DNA of 64,000 nt from Oscarella lobularis (lineage: Eukaryota; Porifera; Homoscleromorpha; Homosclerophorida; Oscarellidae), in assembly GCF_947507565.1 (NCBI RefSeq), contig NC_089193.1, forward strand, positions 1,546,325 through 1,610,324, given 5' to 3'. The position numbers and the translations under genes are program-made. Shown piece after piece: positions 16,441 through 29,500 of this stretch. Numbering within the stretch: position 1 is the first letter of the stretch; each line of letters begins with the position of its first letter. The notes under the pieces were generated by a model. That model searched no databases. It was not told where the DNA came from and saw only the letters and a program-made list of their open reading frames with translations.

Positions 16441-19400
16441 ATGAGCGAAAAAGGGCCAGGAAAGCAAGGCTCGAGCAAGTCCAAAGCAAAAAAGTCTCTC
16501 CCGAGCAAGCAAGACGCTGCTGAGAGCCCGTGCAAGTCTAAAACCAAAGGGAAAGGTTGGAAATCTGCCAGGGCAAAATGAAGGCGTCTTACGTTTTCTC
16601 TATAAGGAAGCAGCAAAGCTAAACCTAAAGCCACAAATAAAACGCTAGATGAAGTAGCTATAAATGGTTTTCCTCGTACTTCCAAAAAAAGCCTGGAGTT
16701 ATTCGTAGCCGTACGATTCTTATCTAAGTGAAGGCGTCATTTCCGATGGACTAAAAAGAGGCACATTTATAAAAGTACGAATTCTCTGTTGAATTCCAAC
16801 CTCTAATTAAATTAATCAATTAGGGGACACTAAGAATTAATCCAAAGAAGTATCAAGACGCTTTCGTACCTGATCCGGTAGACGTCAGAAATTTGACGAC
16901 GATAATCGTAGTTAGTTCTTCTTGCTCGCCAGGATGGGGGTTCGGATATCTATTTGCCGGGTTTGACAATGAGAAATCGAGCATTGAATGGAGACGTTGT
17001 AGTTATCGACTTACTTCATCGTAGTCAATGGAAAGTAGGCTTTAATAAGGCGCCTGCAAATCCCTGCTCTTCTAGTTATACTAGAGAAAAGAATTAGAAG
17101 GTGAAGACGACGTCACTGACGGCGAGAAGCGTTTTGTGACTCAAAAAACGGGAAAGGTATGATGCAAAACGGCGCTGACACTAGCAGAAATGCCTCCCAC
17201 TCGTTACGTAGAAGTTCACCTCCACGTACATGTACTTCCCTTCCTCTTAGGTAGTTTTCATTTTGGAGAAAAAGCACAGCAGAGCAACGACAGGCTTTCT
17301 GAAAGCCTATGACAAAGTAGACTATTTACCGTTACAGTATTTCTTCCAACTCAGTGGCGTCTTAGCTTGACAAAACGGCAATATTTTCTCCAGTTGATCA
17401 TCGTCTTCCTCGACTGCTCGTGCCCCTAGCTGACTGTCCCAAAGGTTAACATTAGAGGCGAGAGTCTCCTTTATATCTACAGTTGATTTAGAGTATCTAA
17501 AAACGCCGAGCCAGTTCGAAAAAACTCTTTTTGTAGCGAAGATAGAGAATTGGCCTTTAGACTGTCCATTTGCCCATGGGTATGAAACCGTAGAGCAACT
17601 CGCTTTCTAATATTTTATTGGTGAGATAGGAGACTTGCTCGTAGTCTTGGCGAAGCAGGCGAAATAGAGCCTGAAACCGAGGGATTTCTTTTAGAAAATG
17701 GAGTCGATTTTAACGATTTTTCAAAAGAAGTTAGTCGAGGGAATTTTTGAGAGTCAAAACAGCGATTGCGGGTTTGAAATTTTTCAGGTTTTAGACTGCC
17801 TTCCAAAGGACTTACCGTGGAAAATACCCAAGGTAGAAATCCTTTTGCTGATCTAGTTGTAAAATCTTCTATAAAGGAGGAGATGGATAAACGTCTAGAC
17901 CTTAGAAACGAATGTATCTTCACTATTGATCCATCAACAGCAAGGGTGCGAGACACTTACCAGCATCTAATCCAGTTGAAAAATCTCTCTCGATTCTTTA
18001 GGATCTCGATGATGCTCTTCACTGCAAGCAACTGTCAGATGGTTAATCTTATATAAATATTGAACTTATAAAATGATAATTCAGCTTTGAAGGCATTTTT
18101 GAGGTTGGCGTGCACATCGCTGACGTCAGTCATTTCGTCAAGCCGGAGACGGCTTTGAACGAGGTGGCACTGGCTCGAGCAACTAGCGTCTACTTAGTAC
18201 AAAGAGTGAGACCTACCGTTCCACGAAAATTACGTCCTTATGTACTATCAGGTTATTCCCATGTTGCCTCGATTGTTGTGTGAAGAACTGTGCAGCCTAA
18301 ATCCTAACGAAGTAGACATACTACTCTATGGGAATGATTCTAAGTCGCCAGCTATCTCTTTATAGGACAGATTGGCCTTTTCTGTTATATGGAATTTGTC
18401 ACCAACGGGAGAGGTGCTCCCAAGTCCTTGACAACAGATATAAATAGTAGAGACTAAAAATCTAGATTCTAAGTGAATGGGTGGGAAAAACGGTTATTCG
18501 TTCGTGTGTAAAAATGGCCTACGGTGACGCGCAAGTAAAAGTCGATACATGACTGTGTATATTAGCTGTACTTTTTCTTTTACAGCTAATAATTGAAAAC
18601 CCAACTAAGAGCTGGGAACTCGGCGAGTTACCAGCAATATCAGGTTCAGATATCATAGAAAATCGTCTCTCATATTAGATAGAAACTTTGCTTTAGACGG
18701 GCATTCTGTAGCTAGCGTAGCTCAAAGTGTGCTAAACCTTAACAAGGTGCTACATTATACTTGACAAACGTGAATTGGCTAATCAATCCTCACAGATTGC
18801 GGTCAGTTTGAGACAGGCTAGGTTAGACGAAGGTGCTCTACGTCTAGACCAGGTAATACGCGTACTCATATATAGAGAGGGGAGAGCCCTATTCATTGCT
18901 TGCCTTGATGACAATCATTTTACGAGGGATCTAGCTACTCTTGATTACCTGATGAAAATTTTAATCTGAGCATTTTATAATTATCGACTTTTAATCTCTC
19001 TGTGCGTCTTTTAACCCTTACAAACCTTTTTCTCATTTCTTATGCAGCCAAAAGTGACACTCAGTCTCAATACCGAAACTGGAATGCCAAACGGCTGTGT
19101 CATATACGAACAGAAGGACAGCAACAAGTACTGGGAGTTTAAATGGGTTGATACTTCAAATCTGTCTTCTCTAGACTGATTGAAGAGTTTATGCTTTTGG
19201 CCAATATATCCGTGGCAAAGCGTATTTACCGAGCGTTTCCTGACCGGGCTCTATTACGACGTCATCCCAAACCGGATGCAAAACTATTGGATGACGTGGT
19301 AATCGTTTACAATTACAACGCTTTCTGTCACTTTAGTTCTGTTTGTCCAATTGAGGCAAAGATTAGCGGCTGCCAGGAAATTAAGCTAGACGTAACCAAT

Positions 19401-20458
19401 TCTAAAACTCTTCAGGTTCGTTTGACTTATTACAGAAGAAACGAACGCTTTTAATAATCGCATGCTTTGCTTAGGCTTCATTGCAAGGCCACAGGGACAA
19501 AGAAAAAGAGCCCGGGGAAACTCTACTTCTGACGTCACTTTTAGCGAGACCAATGAAGGTAATCCCCTCCCAATTTAAATCTAAAATCAACGCGCTGCAA
19601 CCCTCTACAGCTTGCTCAGTATTTCTGCACAACTGGGCTCCCCGAAGACGAAGAAAAAAACTGGCATTATGCCCTCAGCATCCCTGTCTACACGCATTTT
19701 ACGTCCCCTATCCGACGCTATCCAGACGTGATGGTGCATCGCCTACTAGCAGCCTCTTTGGGTAACTAGAAGAGGGGGACCCACTTTGCAACCTATAAGC
19801 TTTGGTATGCGCATAGGAATTGATAGCGATGTAAGGGAAGGGCCGGATCGAATGCACGCGATCGCGTCTCATTGTAACGACAAGAGAAGTGCGTCGAAAC
19901 GCGTTCAAGAACTGAGCACGGAGCTCTTTTTCTCAATATTTATCAGAGTAAAATCGTCGTTCTCTTCATATATGTATCAGCCTCATCTTTATAGGAATGC
20001 GGGCCACTTGTTGAAAAGGGTATGGTAAGCGGGGTTTTGGACAAAGCAGTTGACGTGCTCGTGCTCCGCTTGGGAATAACGGTCAGAATTTATTGCGAGG
20101 TGAGTTTGGCTAGCTAAATTGGTTTTGTTACTGTGCTAAGTTTCACAGCAAATGCCTCTGGAGAAATATGAGCACTCAAAAACGGGTCACAAAAGCGTGC
20201 TAAGCTTACGATGGAAAACTGACGGGGAAGAGCCAGTGATCCAGGTAACGTAAATACAACTAATAAGATTGATGGGTAATATAGAACGTGTCGTGCAGTG
20301 CCTTGCCGTTTTTTCTCCTGTCCAAGTGATTATTAAAGCCAAGGAAGACGGCCTCAAATACTCAGTGAGTCTAGATGGATAGTGTGTTTCTCACTCTCTA
20401 TCTTTCCTAATTCTAGGCGTTTCTTGAGCGTCCATCATCATCACAAAACAAAATCTAA
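16441..20458 (+). CDS. DIS3L2: DIS3L2-like 3'-5' exoribonuclease
   Basis: Many short exons with 45-130-bp introns. RNase II/RNB family enzyme; DIS3L2 degrades uridylated RNAs in the cytoplasm without the exosome. Recognised in order: basic N-terminus ([17 protein letters not shown]), cold-shock domain pieces ([54 protein letters not shown]), [47 protein letters not shown], the catalytic-centre segment [11 protein letters not shown] joined to [11 protein letters not shown] (the acidic residues binding Mg2+), [70 protein letters not shown], and a short C-terminal tail ending SSSQNKI. No PIN domain is present, which separates DIS3L2 from DIS3 and DIS3L1. All recognised segments are present, so it looks functional; not every exon limit was fixed. 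Confidence 0.9.
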
Positions 20459-20584
20459 TTCGTTTCTGCACTTCTAACGCACAGAGACTGTAGTGGTGTG
20501 TGTGTGTATAGACGCGATTTCGCTGTAGATACGGATTGTGTAGAAAGGCATTTTCTTACTGCGCTTCTTGGACTCCCGTTTGCA

Positions 20585-23500
20585 TCAGAGAACAGAAATA
20601 GCCGCATTTCTTTTCTTGAAAATATCCGCCACGTCGACGTTTCCGTCAACCTGCGCCAGATGATAGGGAGTCCTTCCGTGCTAGTGACAGTAGTTAGAAG
20701 GGCAAAATTGAACAACTTGGCCTACGTCATCCTGAGAAGTTGGATCTGATCCGCTGTTCAGCAGAAGCTCAACGACACCGCCTCGATTTTTATGAGCAGC
20801 CACGTGCAGAGCAGTCCATTCCTCCTACGTCGAAAAGACACGTGGATTCAGTGAGACAGCAATCTTATCTTTACTTTATCTTTTGCGCTGACGTTGCACT
20901 GATGCTGAATGAGAAGACCGGTAATGGCAACGGAACCATTCATTGCAGCAGCATGAAGAGGAGTGAAACTATCATTGTTGACGTGATCGACGTCTGCACC
21001 GTGATCAATGAGCATGTCGGCGATGCGATAGTGGCCGCCGTAGGCAGCTAGATGCAGCGGCGAATTTCCTTTCTAATACGAATTTTTTTGTATTCTAACT
21101 CTTGAAAAAATGCCACCGTACTTTAGTCGGCTCGTTCACCGAGGCTTTTCCCATGTCGAGAAGCAGTTCGACGACAGCAGTGTGACCTTCACTAATGGAA
21201 AGGTGGAGAGCCGTATTCCCATTCTACACGCACACAAAAATATAAAGTGCAAAGATATAAGAGACGAGCCCTTGCCCCATTCTTGATGTCAACACCAATT
21301 CCAAAGTCTAGAAGGACTCTAGTGAATGCCACGTGCCCATCACTAGCAGCCCAGTGAAGTGCCGTCTCGCCATCCTAGGACAACACCCAATAAACGCTAT
21401 ACAGTCACTTTTCTAAATGACGCACGGCGTTCTGATGATTCACTTCGCCGCCCTTCTCAAGTAGAATCTCGGCCATGGTTGCGTGACCGTTGTCGGCCGC
21501 CCAATGAAGCGCGGTGCAGCGAGACTGCAGAGAGAGAAAGTGAGAAAAAATGCGAGGTAAATTTGCTCGTTCTCACAGCGTCTCGTGCATCTGGGTTTGC
21601 ACCGCGGTCCAGCAGAACTTCGGCGGTTCCGCAGTGGTTGTTACCGGCAGCCCAAAGAAGTGGAGTCTGTCCATCCTGTACAAACGTGAAAAACTCGAAC
21701 AAAAGCATCGATTTTCTACGAACAACGCGTTCGAAGTTCACGAACGTAGTTCTATATTAGTTAGGATCTTAGCATATTTCACTTGGCACCGGCGCAGCGC
21801 GCCGGTGCCCAGTGAAATATGCTAAGATGGGTGTGGTGGGCGGGGGCGGCGGCGGGGAGGATGGCGGTTAGTTTTTTTCGCGATTTTCTCGGCCACAACT
21901 AAAGATTGGTCGATCTCATGAATCAAAAAAGTTCTATAACCCAACAATCTACTAGACTAGAAAGAGAAACGGCCGAATCGAGTCGAAAGCACCAAAATAG
22001 CGCGATTTTACGATCGCATCGCGGTTTTCTCGCCTAAAACGAACGATCCCTCGAATCGACGCGATCGAAACGCTTTAGAATTGCAATTTTACTTCAACTA
22101 GTGGAAGAAACGACTGAATCGCGTGAAAAAGGACCAAAATATCGCCATTTTTGGTCTCCCACGCACAAAATGTCGTTCTTCTAACAATCTACTTCACCGC
22201 TAGTACGAGATCGGCAGTCTAATGGCTTTTCTAGACACGCTCAGCCCCTCGAATTCTACGGAGATCGATGCTGGAGCGACGAGCTTCGAAAAATCTCGAA
22301 ATTTCGAGCAAAGCATCGATTTTCTACGAACTACGCGTTCGAAGTTCACGAACGTAGTTCTATATTAGTTAGGGTCTTAGCATATTTCACTTGGCACCGG
22401 CGCAGCGCGCCGGTGCCCAGTGAAATATGCTAAGATAGGTGTGGTGGGCGGGGGCGGCGGCGGGGAGGATGGCGGTTAGTTTTTTTCGCGATTTTCTCGG
22501 CCACAACTAAAGATTGGTCGATCCCATGAATCAAAAAAGTTCTATAACCCAACAATCTACTAGACTAGAAAGAGAAACGGCCGAATCGAGTCGAAAGCAC
22601 CAAAATAGCGCGATTTTACGATCGCATCGCGGTTTCACGCCTAAAACGAACGATCCCTCGAATCGACGCGATCGAAACGCTTTAGAATTGCAATTTTACT
22701 TCAACTAGTGGAAGAAACGACTGAATCGCGTGAAAAAGGATCAAAATATCGCCATTTTTGGTCTCCCACGCACAAAATGTCGTTCTTCTAACATCTACTT
22801 CACCGCTAGTACGAGATCGGCAGTCTAATGGCTTTTCTAGACACGCTCAGCCCCTCGAATTCTACGGAGATCGATGCTGGAGCGACGAGCTTCGAAAAAT
22901 CTCGAAATTTCGAGCAAAGCATCGATTTTCTACGAACTACGCGTTCGAAGTTCACGAACGTAGTTCTATATTAGTTAGGATCTTAGCATATTTCACTTGG
23001 CACCGGCGCGCTGCGCCGGTGCCCAGTGAAATATGCTAAGATGGGTGTGGTGGGCGGGGGCGGCGGCGGGGAGGATGGCGGTTAGTTTTTTTCGCGATTT
23101 TCTCGGCCACAACTAAAGATTGGTCGATCTCATGAATCAAAAAAGTTCTATAACCCAACAATCTACTAGACTAGAAAGAGAAACGGCCGAATCGAGTCGA
23201 AAGCACCAAAATAGCGCGATTTTACGATCGCATCGCGGTTTTCTCGCCTAAAACGAACGATCCCTCGAATCGACGCGATCGAAACGCTTTAGAATTGCAA
23301 TTTTACTTCAACTAGTGGAAGAAACGACTGAATCGCGTGAAAAAGGACCAAAATATCGTCATTTTTGGTCTCCCACGCACAAAATGTCGTTCTTCTAACA
23401 TCTACTTCACCGCTAGTACGAGATCGGCAGTCTAATGGCTTTTCTAGACACGCTCAGCCCCTCGAATTCTACGGAGATCGATGCTGGAGCGACGAGCCGA

Positions 23501-26320
23501 AAAATCTCGAAATTTCGAGGAAGCATCGATTTTCTACGAACTACGCGTTCTATACGTAGTTCTATATTAGTTAGGATCTTAGCATATTTCACTTGGCACC
23601 CCAAACTCTTCTCTCCTGTAATAAATTACAGTAAATTACAAGGGACTGGCCAACTTTTCTGTCCTGTAATAAATTACAGTGAATTGTAAGGGACTGGCCA
23701 ACTCTTCTCTCCTGTAATAAATTACAGTGAATTACAAGGGACTTGGAACTATTCTCTCCTGCAATAAATTACAGTAAAATTGGAAGAGACTGGCCAACTC
23801 TTCTTTCTTTAATTAAGAAACTAGACTATGGCTGTCACCTTCATGAGAGAATAATAATTGACTCATGAAAACTAGACTATGGCTACCACAGTCATGAGAG
23901 AATAATCGAAGTTTTAGGCAAACCAAACAAGAAGAGAGAAGCAGTTTATACTAAGGGAGCCCCTGCCTTAGACTTTTTGTTCCCCAAGCGTCCTCTGACC
24001 TTTGTCCTGCAATCAACGGGGCACCCTGCGTTGATGAGTCTGAGGGCAACGTTGCTGTGGCCTTCAAGCGCGGCGTAGTGCAGCGGACGATCGCCGTCCT
24101 ATATAAATATGGGGTGCAAAAGCAGGAGTTGCTCCAATCACCCTACTCCTACTTGATCGCAAGCGTTCACGTCCGCTTTTTTCTCGTTCGCCCCCGTCAG
24201 TAGAAAATCCACGACGTCCAGATGCCCGCGAGCGGACGCGGCGTGCAGGGGAGTCAAACCAGCCTTAAGAAACACTTATTTCCCAATGTCGTTCGCGTCT
24301 TAAAAACGGCTCCCCCCACCCAAGCCTTTGCATTCACGTCTGCTTCAGTGGTCATCAAAAATTCGACGACAGGCAGGTGGCCTCTTTCAGCAGCCAAGTG
24401 CAGAGGCTGAAGCGACTCCTTCAGCAACCCAAATCGCAATACACGCACATGTGTAGGAATTTCTATACCTCCTTCGTTTGAGTATCGACGCGTCCTCCGT
24501 ATTTCAATAGCATTTCGACTACGCCTTTGTGTCCGTGCTGAGACGCTCGATGAACGGCGGTGTCGTGATCCTGAGACGAAAATGCCTAAGTGATCGTTTT
24601 CTTTAATAAGGTAAATATTTTACTTTTCCTTTCGCTTCAGCATCAGCACCCAAACCCAGTAGAGTGGCCACGACTTCGACGTTGGATTCCTTAGCGGCGT
24701 CCAAAAGACGTCGACTATGACGTTCATCTTCCTCATTGTCTTCAGCTAAATGGTTCATACATAGAAATACGCGTATATTTGAGTCCCAGAGTGTCTCGAG
24801 ACCTCTTCATATCCTCATACCTTCATTGTGCGGAAGCTCGACGGTTTCACTGCCAACCGTCACTGAAGCGATCATCAAATCCTTCATCCACTTGACCTGA
24901 TTGCGAGCGGCGTTCATCAGCCCGTCCAGCTCCCGATTTCGAATCACGAAGTACAGACGAAAATTCACGTTCTCCACGCAGGCGAGATACCACAGCGTCG
25001 GCGTCGCCGTCTGAAACAGCACCATGCTCGCCGCGTCCATGATATTGCGTATTGCCTCCAACGTCGGACGCTTTCCAACCAATTCAAGGCGGAGAAGCGA
25101 TCGATTGGAGCCTTCAAAGCAAGAAGAAAACGGGTTCATGTAGCTCAAGCGCTAAAGTGGATTCTATCTATACTTACTGATGTGCTTTGGCAATATGGTC
25201 TCGTTATCGGCGACGAAGAATGCAAAGCGTCGGGTCTTGTGATCCAGCATCCGACCCAAATCCGAGCGTCCGACTTGCCGCATCAGCTCGGCAAGTTGAA
25301 TTAGATTGTACGGCGTCAGAAACAAGCGAGTGAGAAGAACGTCAAGAACTTCGTCGACAGAGCTCGCCTTTTCGAACTCAGACGGCTCCATGACGACGTT
25401 GCAGTGACTGATGAGCGCAACGGCATCGGTGAACTGCCCCGTGATTTTCGAGATCAGACGTTGATAACGATGATCCGACTGCAACTGCTGAATATCCTCA
25501 GGCGGAATTTCTAAAGGGAAAGAGAGAATCTCGCTGTTGTCTTATAATAGTCTTTGGTTTCCTTCTATTGCCTGGTTTTGACGTGAGAGTTACGACGTCT
25601 TCTCCGCACTCGACGATCAGAATGGATAAGCCGACGAGCCAGGCGGGATGCTTGCGCACTTCCGCCATAATGCGCTCGGCGGCGCGCGTTTGGACGAGAA
25701 AACGCGCGCGACCGCGCGATTCCATGCCGAGGTACCACATGACATTGGAGCCCGTCTGAAAGACGAGCATGTTGATCGCTGCCATGATGTTGGGAACGAC
25801 CTCGTCCGGCGGCAAACCGACGGGAACCGAAAAGACGATTTGCGTCATGTGAGAAACTAGAGCCGGAAGTCATAATGCTCTCTTTGGACTCATCTATTAA
25901 TACGATCACGTGCTTTTCGCTTACCTGTCACATCCGGTAACGATTCTCCGTCGGGGCAGGCCGAAGGAAAGCCGTTCTTTTGGCAGAATGACTTAACTTG
26001 GCCGACGATGTCGTAGCGACCGACGTCTTGAAGTAATTCGACGAGCTGGAGCCAATTGTACGGCGTCAACAAATGCGATTCGTGGAGTCGATGAAGCAGT
26101 CGACCGCACGAAGTAGCTTTAGCCGCCTTCGAATGGCCGCCTTTTTCGAACGACAGAGAGCGCGCCGGGGTAGAGATCAAACGCGCTCTTCGCTTATCGC
26201 TAACGACCTACCAAGAATTTCTCGACACCGCCGCGTTAGTTCGGGCAGATTGTCGTTTCCGATCGACATTGCTAGCTTCGCGAAGAGTTTTTCGATGTTC
26301 GGCGGCGAATCTTCTGCCAT
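20585..26320 (-). CDS. DED-X-DED-X-ankyrin repeat protein, unusual architecture
   Basis: Start ATG 26320; first exons 26320-26212 and 26143-25925, then an exon ending the X module at 25856. Two death-effector-like helical modules are seen: module 1 (MAEDSPPNIEKLFAKLA, LPELTRRCREIL, LLHRLHESHLLTPYNW, LQLVELLQDVGRYDIV) and module 2 (25484-25164; RYQRLISKITGQFT, LLTRLFLTPYNLIQLAEL, MRQVGRSDLGRML). The VGR(Y/S)D core is typical of DEDs. Each is followed by a homologous roughly 95-residue alpha/beta module (X): TQIVFSVPV, MAAINMLVFQTGSNVMWYLG, ARFLVQTR in X1; LLRLELVGK, MDAASMVLFQTATPTLWYLA, FRLYFVIRN in X2. About a dozen ankyrin repeats follow over 24.75-20.6 kb (DHDTAVHRASQHGH, QPLHLAAERGHL, DGDRPLHYAALEGH, DGQTPLLWAAGNNH, NGNTALHLSISEGH, WTALHVAAHKNR, GRTPYHLAQVDGN), ending KKRNAAISVL. 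DEDs assemble caspase or NF-kB signalling complexes; a signalling role is inference. A 1.9-kb repeat array sits between ankyrin exons. Confidence 0.75.
21766..21828. repeat. Perfect 30-bp-arm hairpin, unit 1 (loop AGC)
   Basis: Arms run from atcttagcatatttcact to gcgc and back; the 3-base loop is agc. It is near-perfect apart from the tgg/ccc step. Confidence 0.85.
22374..22436. repeat. Hairpin, unit 2 (loop AGC)
   Basis: Same palindrome as in unit 1 with substitutions near the outer ends of the arms (agggtcttag / gctaagatag). Confidence 0.85.
22980..23042. repeat. Hairpin, unit 3 (loop GCT, inverted)
   Basis: Same arms as unit 1 but the central three bases are gct, the reverse complement of agc in units 1 and 2. 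Confidence 0.85.
23605..23815. repeat. Short block of the approx. 48-bp minisatellite
   Basis: About four diverged units containing ctcctgtaataaattacag and aagggactggccaac, the same family as the big array at 31.7-34.8 kb. Directly joins the truncated fourth 606-bp unit. Confidence 0.85.
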
Positions 26321-26574
26321 TTTCGACGAGGAGAACGACGCGACGACGCACGTAAGCGGTCTAGGTGTGAAGCCGCTTGAATTCAACAACAAGGCGGTGC
26401 TGTATGTAAGCGACGGACGGATGACGCTGTATTTTTTTGTACCGCATAAATAAAAAAATAAACTATTTTCCGTCGTGATTTAAGCTCGACTTCGCGCCTG
26501 GTCTCGAAGCTAAGTCAGTTGCGCTAAACACGAGAATGACGTCAAAATATTTTACGCTCTGCATTCGCACCATC
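26321..26574. other. Gap between the KIF27-like 3' end and the DED/ankyrin start
   Basis: 254 bp separating two genes on the same strand. It should hold the promoter of the DED/ankyrin gene. No exon seen. Confidence 0.35.
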
Positions 26575-29500
26575 TCACCTTAGTTCTTTTAGGAGTTTTC
26601 GCGATTTTTTTACAGCTACGGGCTAGTAATAACTACGTGCAGCAATTCTCTTATAGGCAAAAAGTATTTTCTTACCTGCTTGTCACTCTCTTGACTCCCG
26701 CTCATTTCCCTCAGTTTCTTTTTGAGCTCCCGGCTCGTCGTCTTATAATAATACAAGTCTTTTTCTAATTCCTGTATTCTGGCTTGAAGCCTAATTATAA
26801 AACAAGGCATTTTTTGAAAACCACACACCTCTATATTTCAACATCTTACGCTGACGCGTCATCAACTGTTGTGCTCTGATTTATTTCAGCGTTTGCTTCG
26901 TTGAGTTGACTCAAAAGGGCCTGAACTTCTTTCTCGTGCGCCTGCATAGACACCGTATAAAAAATACGTGAACATACACGTGTAAAGTCGTACTTTCTGC
27001 AGCTCTGTTAGTTGAACGTCTGCTTCTGCAGCACCAAGCCTAGCGCTCTTTTCAATTTCACTAATCCTTAGTTCTAATTCTTCAATGTTTAGCTGCAATA
27101 TGTTTTTTATTAGAAACGCAACTGAGCTACTGTAAAAGACCTGGGATACCGACCTTTAGTTCACTGCATTCCGCTTCTTTTTCCTTTTGCTTTTCGCGAA
27201 GTGAAACGACCTGACAAGAAACTAAATTAACTGATTGATCAACCAAAAACTAATAAGTATTGCCTTTTCAAAATATCGACCTAGCAAACGACGCAAATCA
27301 GGGGGAGCAATTTCCCGAAGATGTTTAACAATAGACTGCAGTAACAAAACACAATGCCCTAGCTTGACTATACTATTCACTCTAATATTTTGAAAGCGTG
27401 CCTGGTCGTTTCCAACGCGTTCGACGGTTTTTCTTCCCGACGAAATTTCCTGATTTTTAAACTCAATTGCAGCGTCGAGAGTCTCGATGGCTTCTTCCAA
27501 TTCCATCAGCCTTTGCATCACAAGTAGAAATTCTAAGACTTCGGCTTATCACTTCGTCCCCTACCTTTGCTCCTCTACAGAATCCGTTTCTGCTGTTTCG
27601 CTTTCTTTCTCGAGCAATTTCTGTCGCGCAACCAGTTCGTCTCTAAATACAGAGTCCTCTCTCTCTCAAGGCACCTCTATATGAGGCATCTCTATACCTC
27701 TGTTTCTTCAGTCCCTGCAAGGCCTTGCCTACCGTCTCCGCAGACAAACCGCTGTCCTTTTCCGCTTTCTTCATCTTCTCCTCAACAGATCCCAATTGAA
27801 CGGACACTCTCAACAAGTCCTACAAAACAAAAATTCAGACAAACCCAACTCCTTACCCTATTACTTTGGAGAGAATTTGACTTGATCGAAGTTTCTTCAT
27901 TTCCAAAGCACTCATTTCGGCGAGGACGTCTTCTCGCTCTTTCACAATGCGTTCGCGTTCAGCGAGATCTCGTTCCACAGCGGCGACGGTCTCTCTTTCC
28001 CCTAATACACGTTCCACTTCGTTGTCAAGCCACTGCTGTTGAACCAAAAGCTTGGACTTCAACGTTCTGATGCAAACAAAGTCAATAGACGACTACGATA
28101 ACTATGAACCTTTTTCTACTGAATTTCTTCCGTCTCTTCTGCAGGTTTCCTTTGTCTTAGCTTCCGTGATGCGACGGCGACTTCTTCTGTTTTTCGTCTC
28201 AGTAGCTTTTTCTGCTGCTCGGTCTTGGTTCGCAAATCCTTGACCTGTTGTTGATAGGTAACCAATTCTTGCTGCATAGACAGGGACCTCTATTATCAGA
28301 CAAAAAAAACCTAAGACGTATCTACAGTGTACCTCCATTTTTGACTTGGAGTCGGCTGTTTGTTTTAGCTTCCTTTTGAGAATCTCCTGCTCGTCTTTCT
28401 TTCTCGACAAACTCGCTTCGACCTCCTTTAAGCTAGCAAGTGCACAATAGCAGCTAGAAAGATACAATACATATATTAGCAGACCGTTTTTCGCTGTCTT
28501 TCTGGAAACCAGCTACGGCCCCTGACGTCTACGACAAAATATCAAAGATCGCCGATTTGATATGATATGGGTGACCTTCTGCTTTTTCTGAAGCTCGGCC
28601 AATTTTTGCTGCATACTAAGCAATTTCTTTTTGTATTCACTAAGATAAATGTCTCGGTAAAATCACTGGTATAGCTATAGCTTCGTTGAAGAAAAATGTC
28701 AGATGACCTCTTCAATTGCTGAGTGAGTGCCGTATCTTCGCCGTTTTGCTCCTCCACTCGTTTCTTCATTGACTCTAATTCGGCTTTCGTCTTTGCTACG
28801 TCCTAGGAAAGAGCTCTCGTCTCTGTAGCCGTCGATTACTGCGTGTACTGTACCTTTTCCATTTTCTTTAGTTTTTCGGCGTATTGTTTGTTTGTCGTTT
28901 GAGCTTTTTCACCGCTTTTCACGAGTTCTCGAATGAGCTCTTGCTTTAGTCTACAACGCCGTAATGTCTCTCCCCACAGAACTGACACGCTAACGCTACA
29001 TTAGATAACCTAATTCCAAATTGCAGATCTCGCAGTTTCTGTTGCGATTCTTGATATCTAAACATCTCGTTATCAGAGAACCACTACCCTTATCAATAAC
29101 GTGCTTTGTTTTTGCTTCTTTTAGTTTAGAAGTTGTCGTCGTGATGCTTATATTCAAGCTGTCCATAATCAACTCATCTGGAGGATTGCCAGCAGGACGC
29201 AACGTACGCGTTTTACCCAAAACACTTGAAAAAGATAGCAAAGTCGCCAATGATAAAGATACACTAGACGGCATGCATCCTACCCCTCCATTTCTTCTTC
29301 CTCTGAATCGCTACTAAAATCAGGAAAGCAAATCTATGGAGAAAACGGCTAAAACCCCTCAATAACAGTACGAATTTCTCGCACACCTTTTCCTCGTCAT
29401 CAATTCTAGCTAATAGTAGACGACTTTGAGCTCTGAACTCCTGCACGATTTCCTGAGGGGGTTTCTACGTAAAAGAGCGATTACGTCCCAGCTAAATCTG

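Larger units (their letters stand above)
21730..23605. repeat. Tandem array of about 606-bp units in an intron of the DED/ankyrin gene
   Basis: Three near-identical units and a truncated fourth. The same point (acttggcacc) recurs at 21781, 22389, 22995 and 23591, spacings 608, 606 and 596. Copies differ by a few substitutions and small indels. Each of the first three carries a long perfect hairpin. The fourth is cut inside the hairpin arm and abuts the 48-bp minisatellite. Confidence 0.9.

Noticed and set aside
22758-23604. Open frames in the 606-bp repeat units
   Set aside because: They recur identically in each unit, cover the hairpin and have no protein features.
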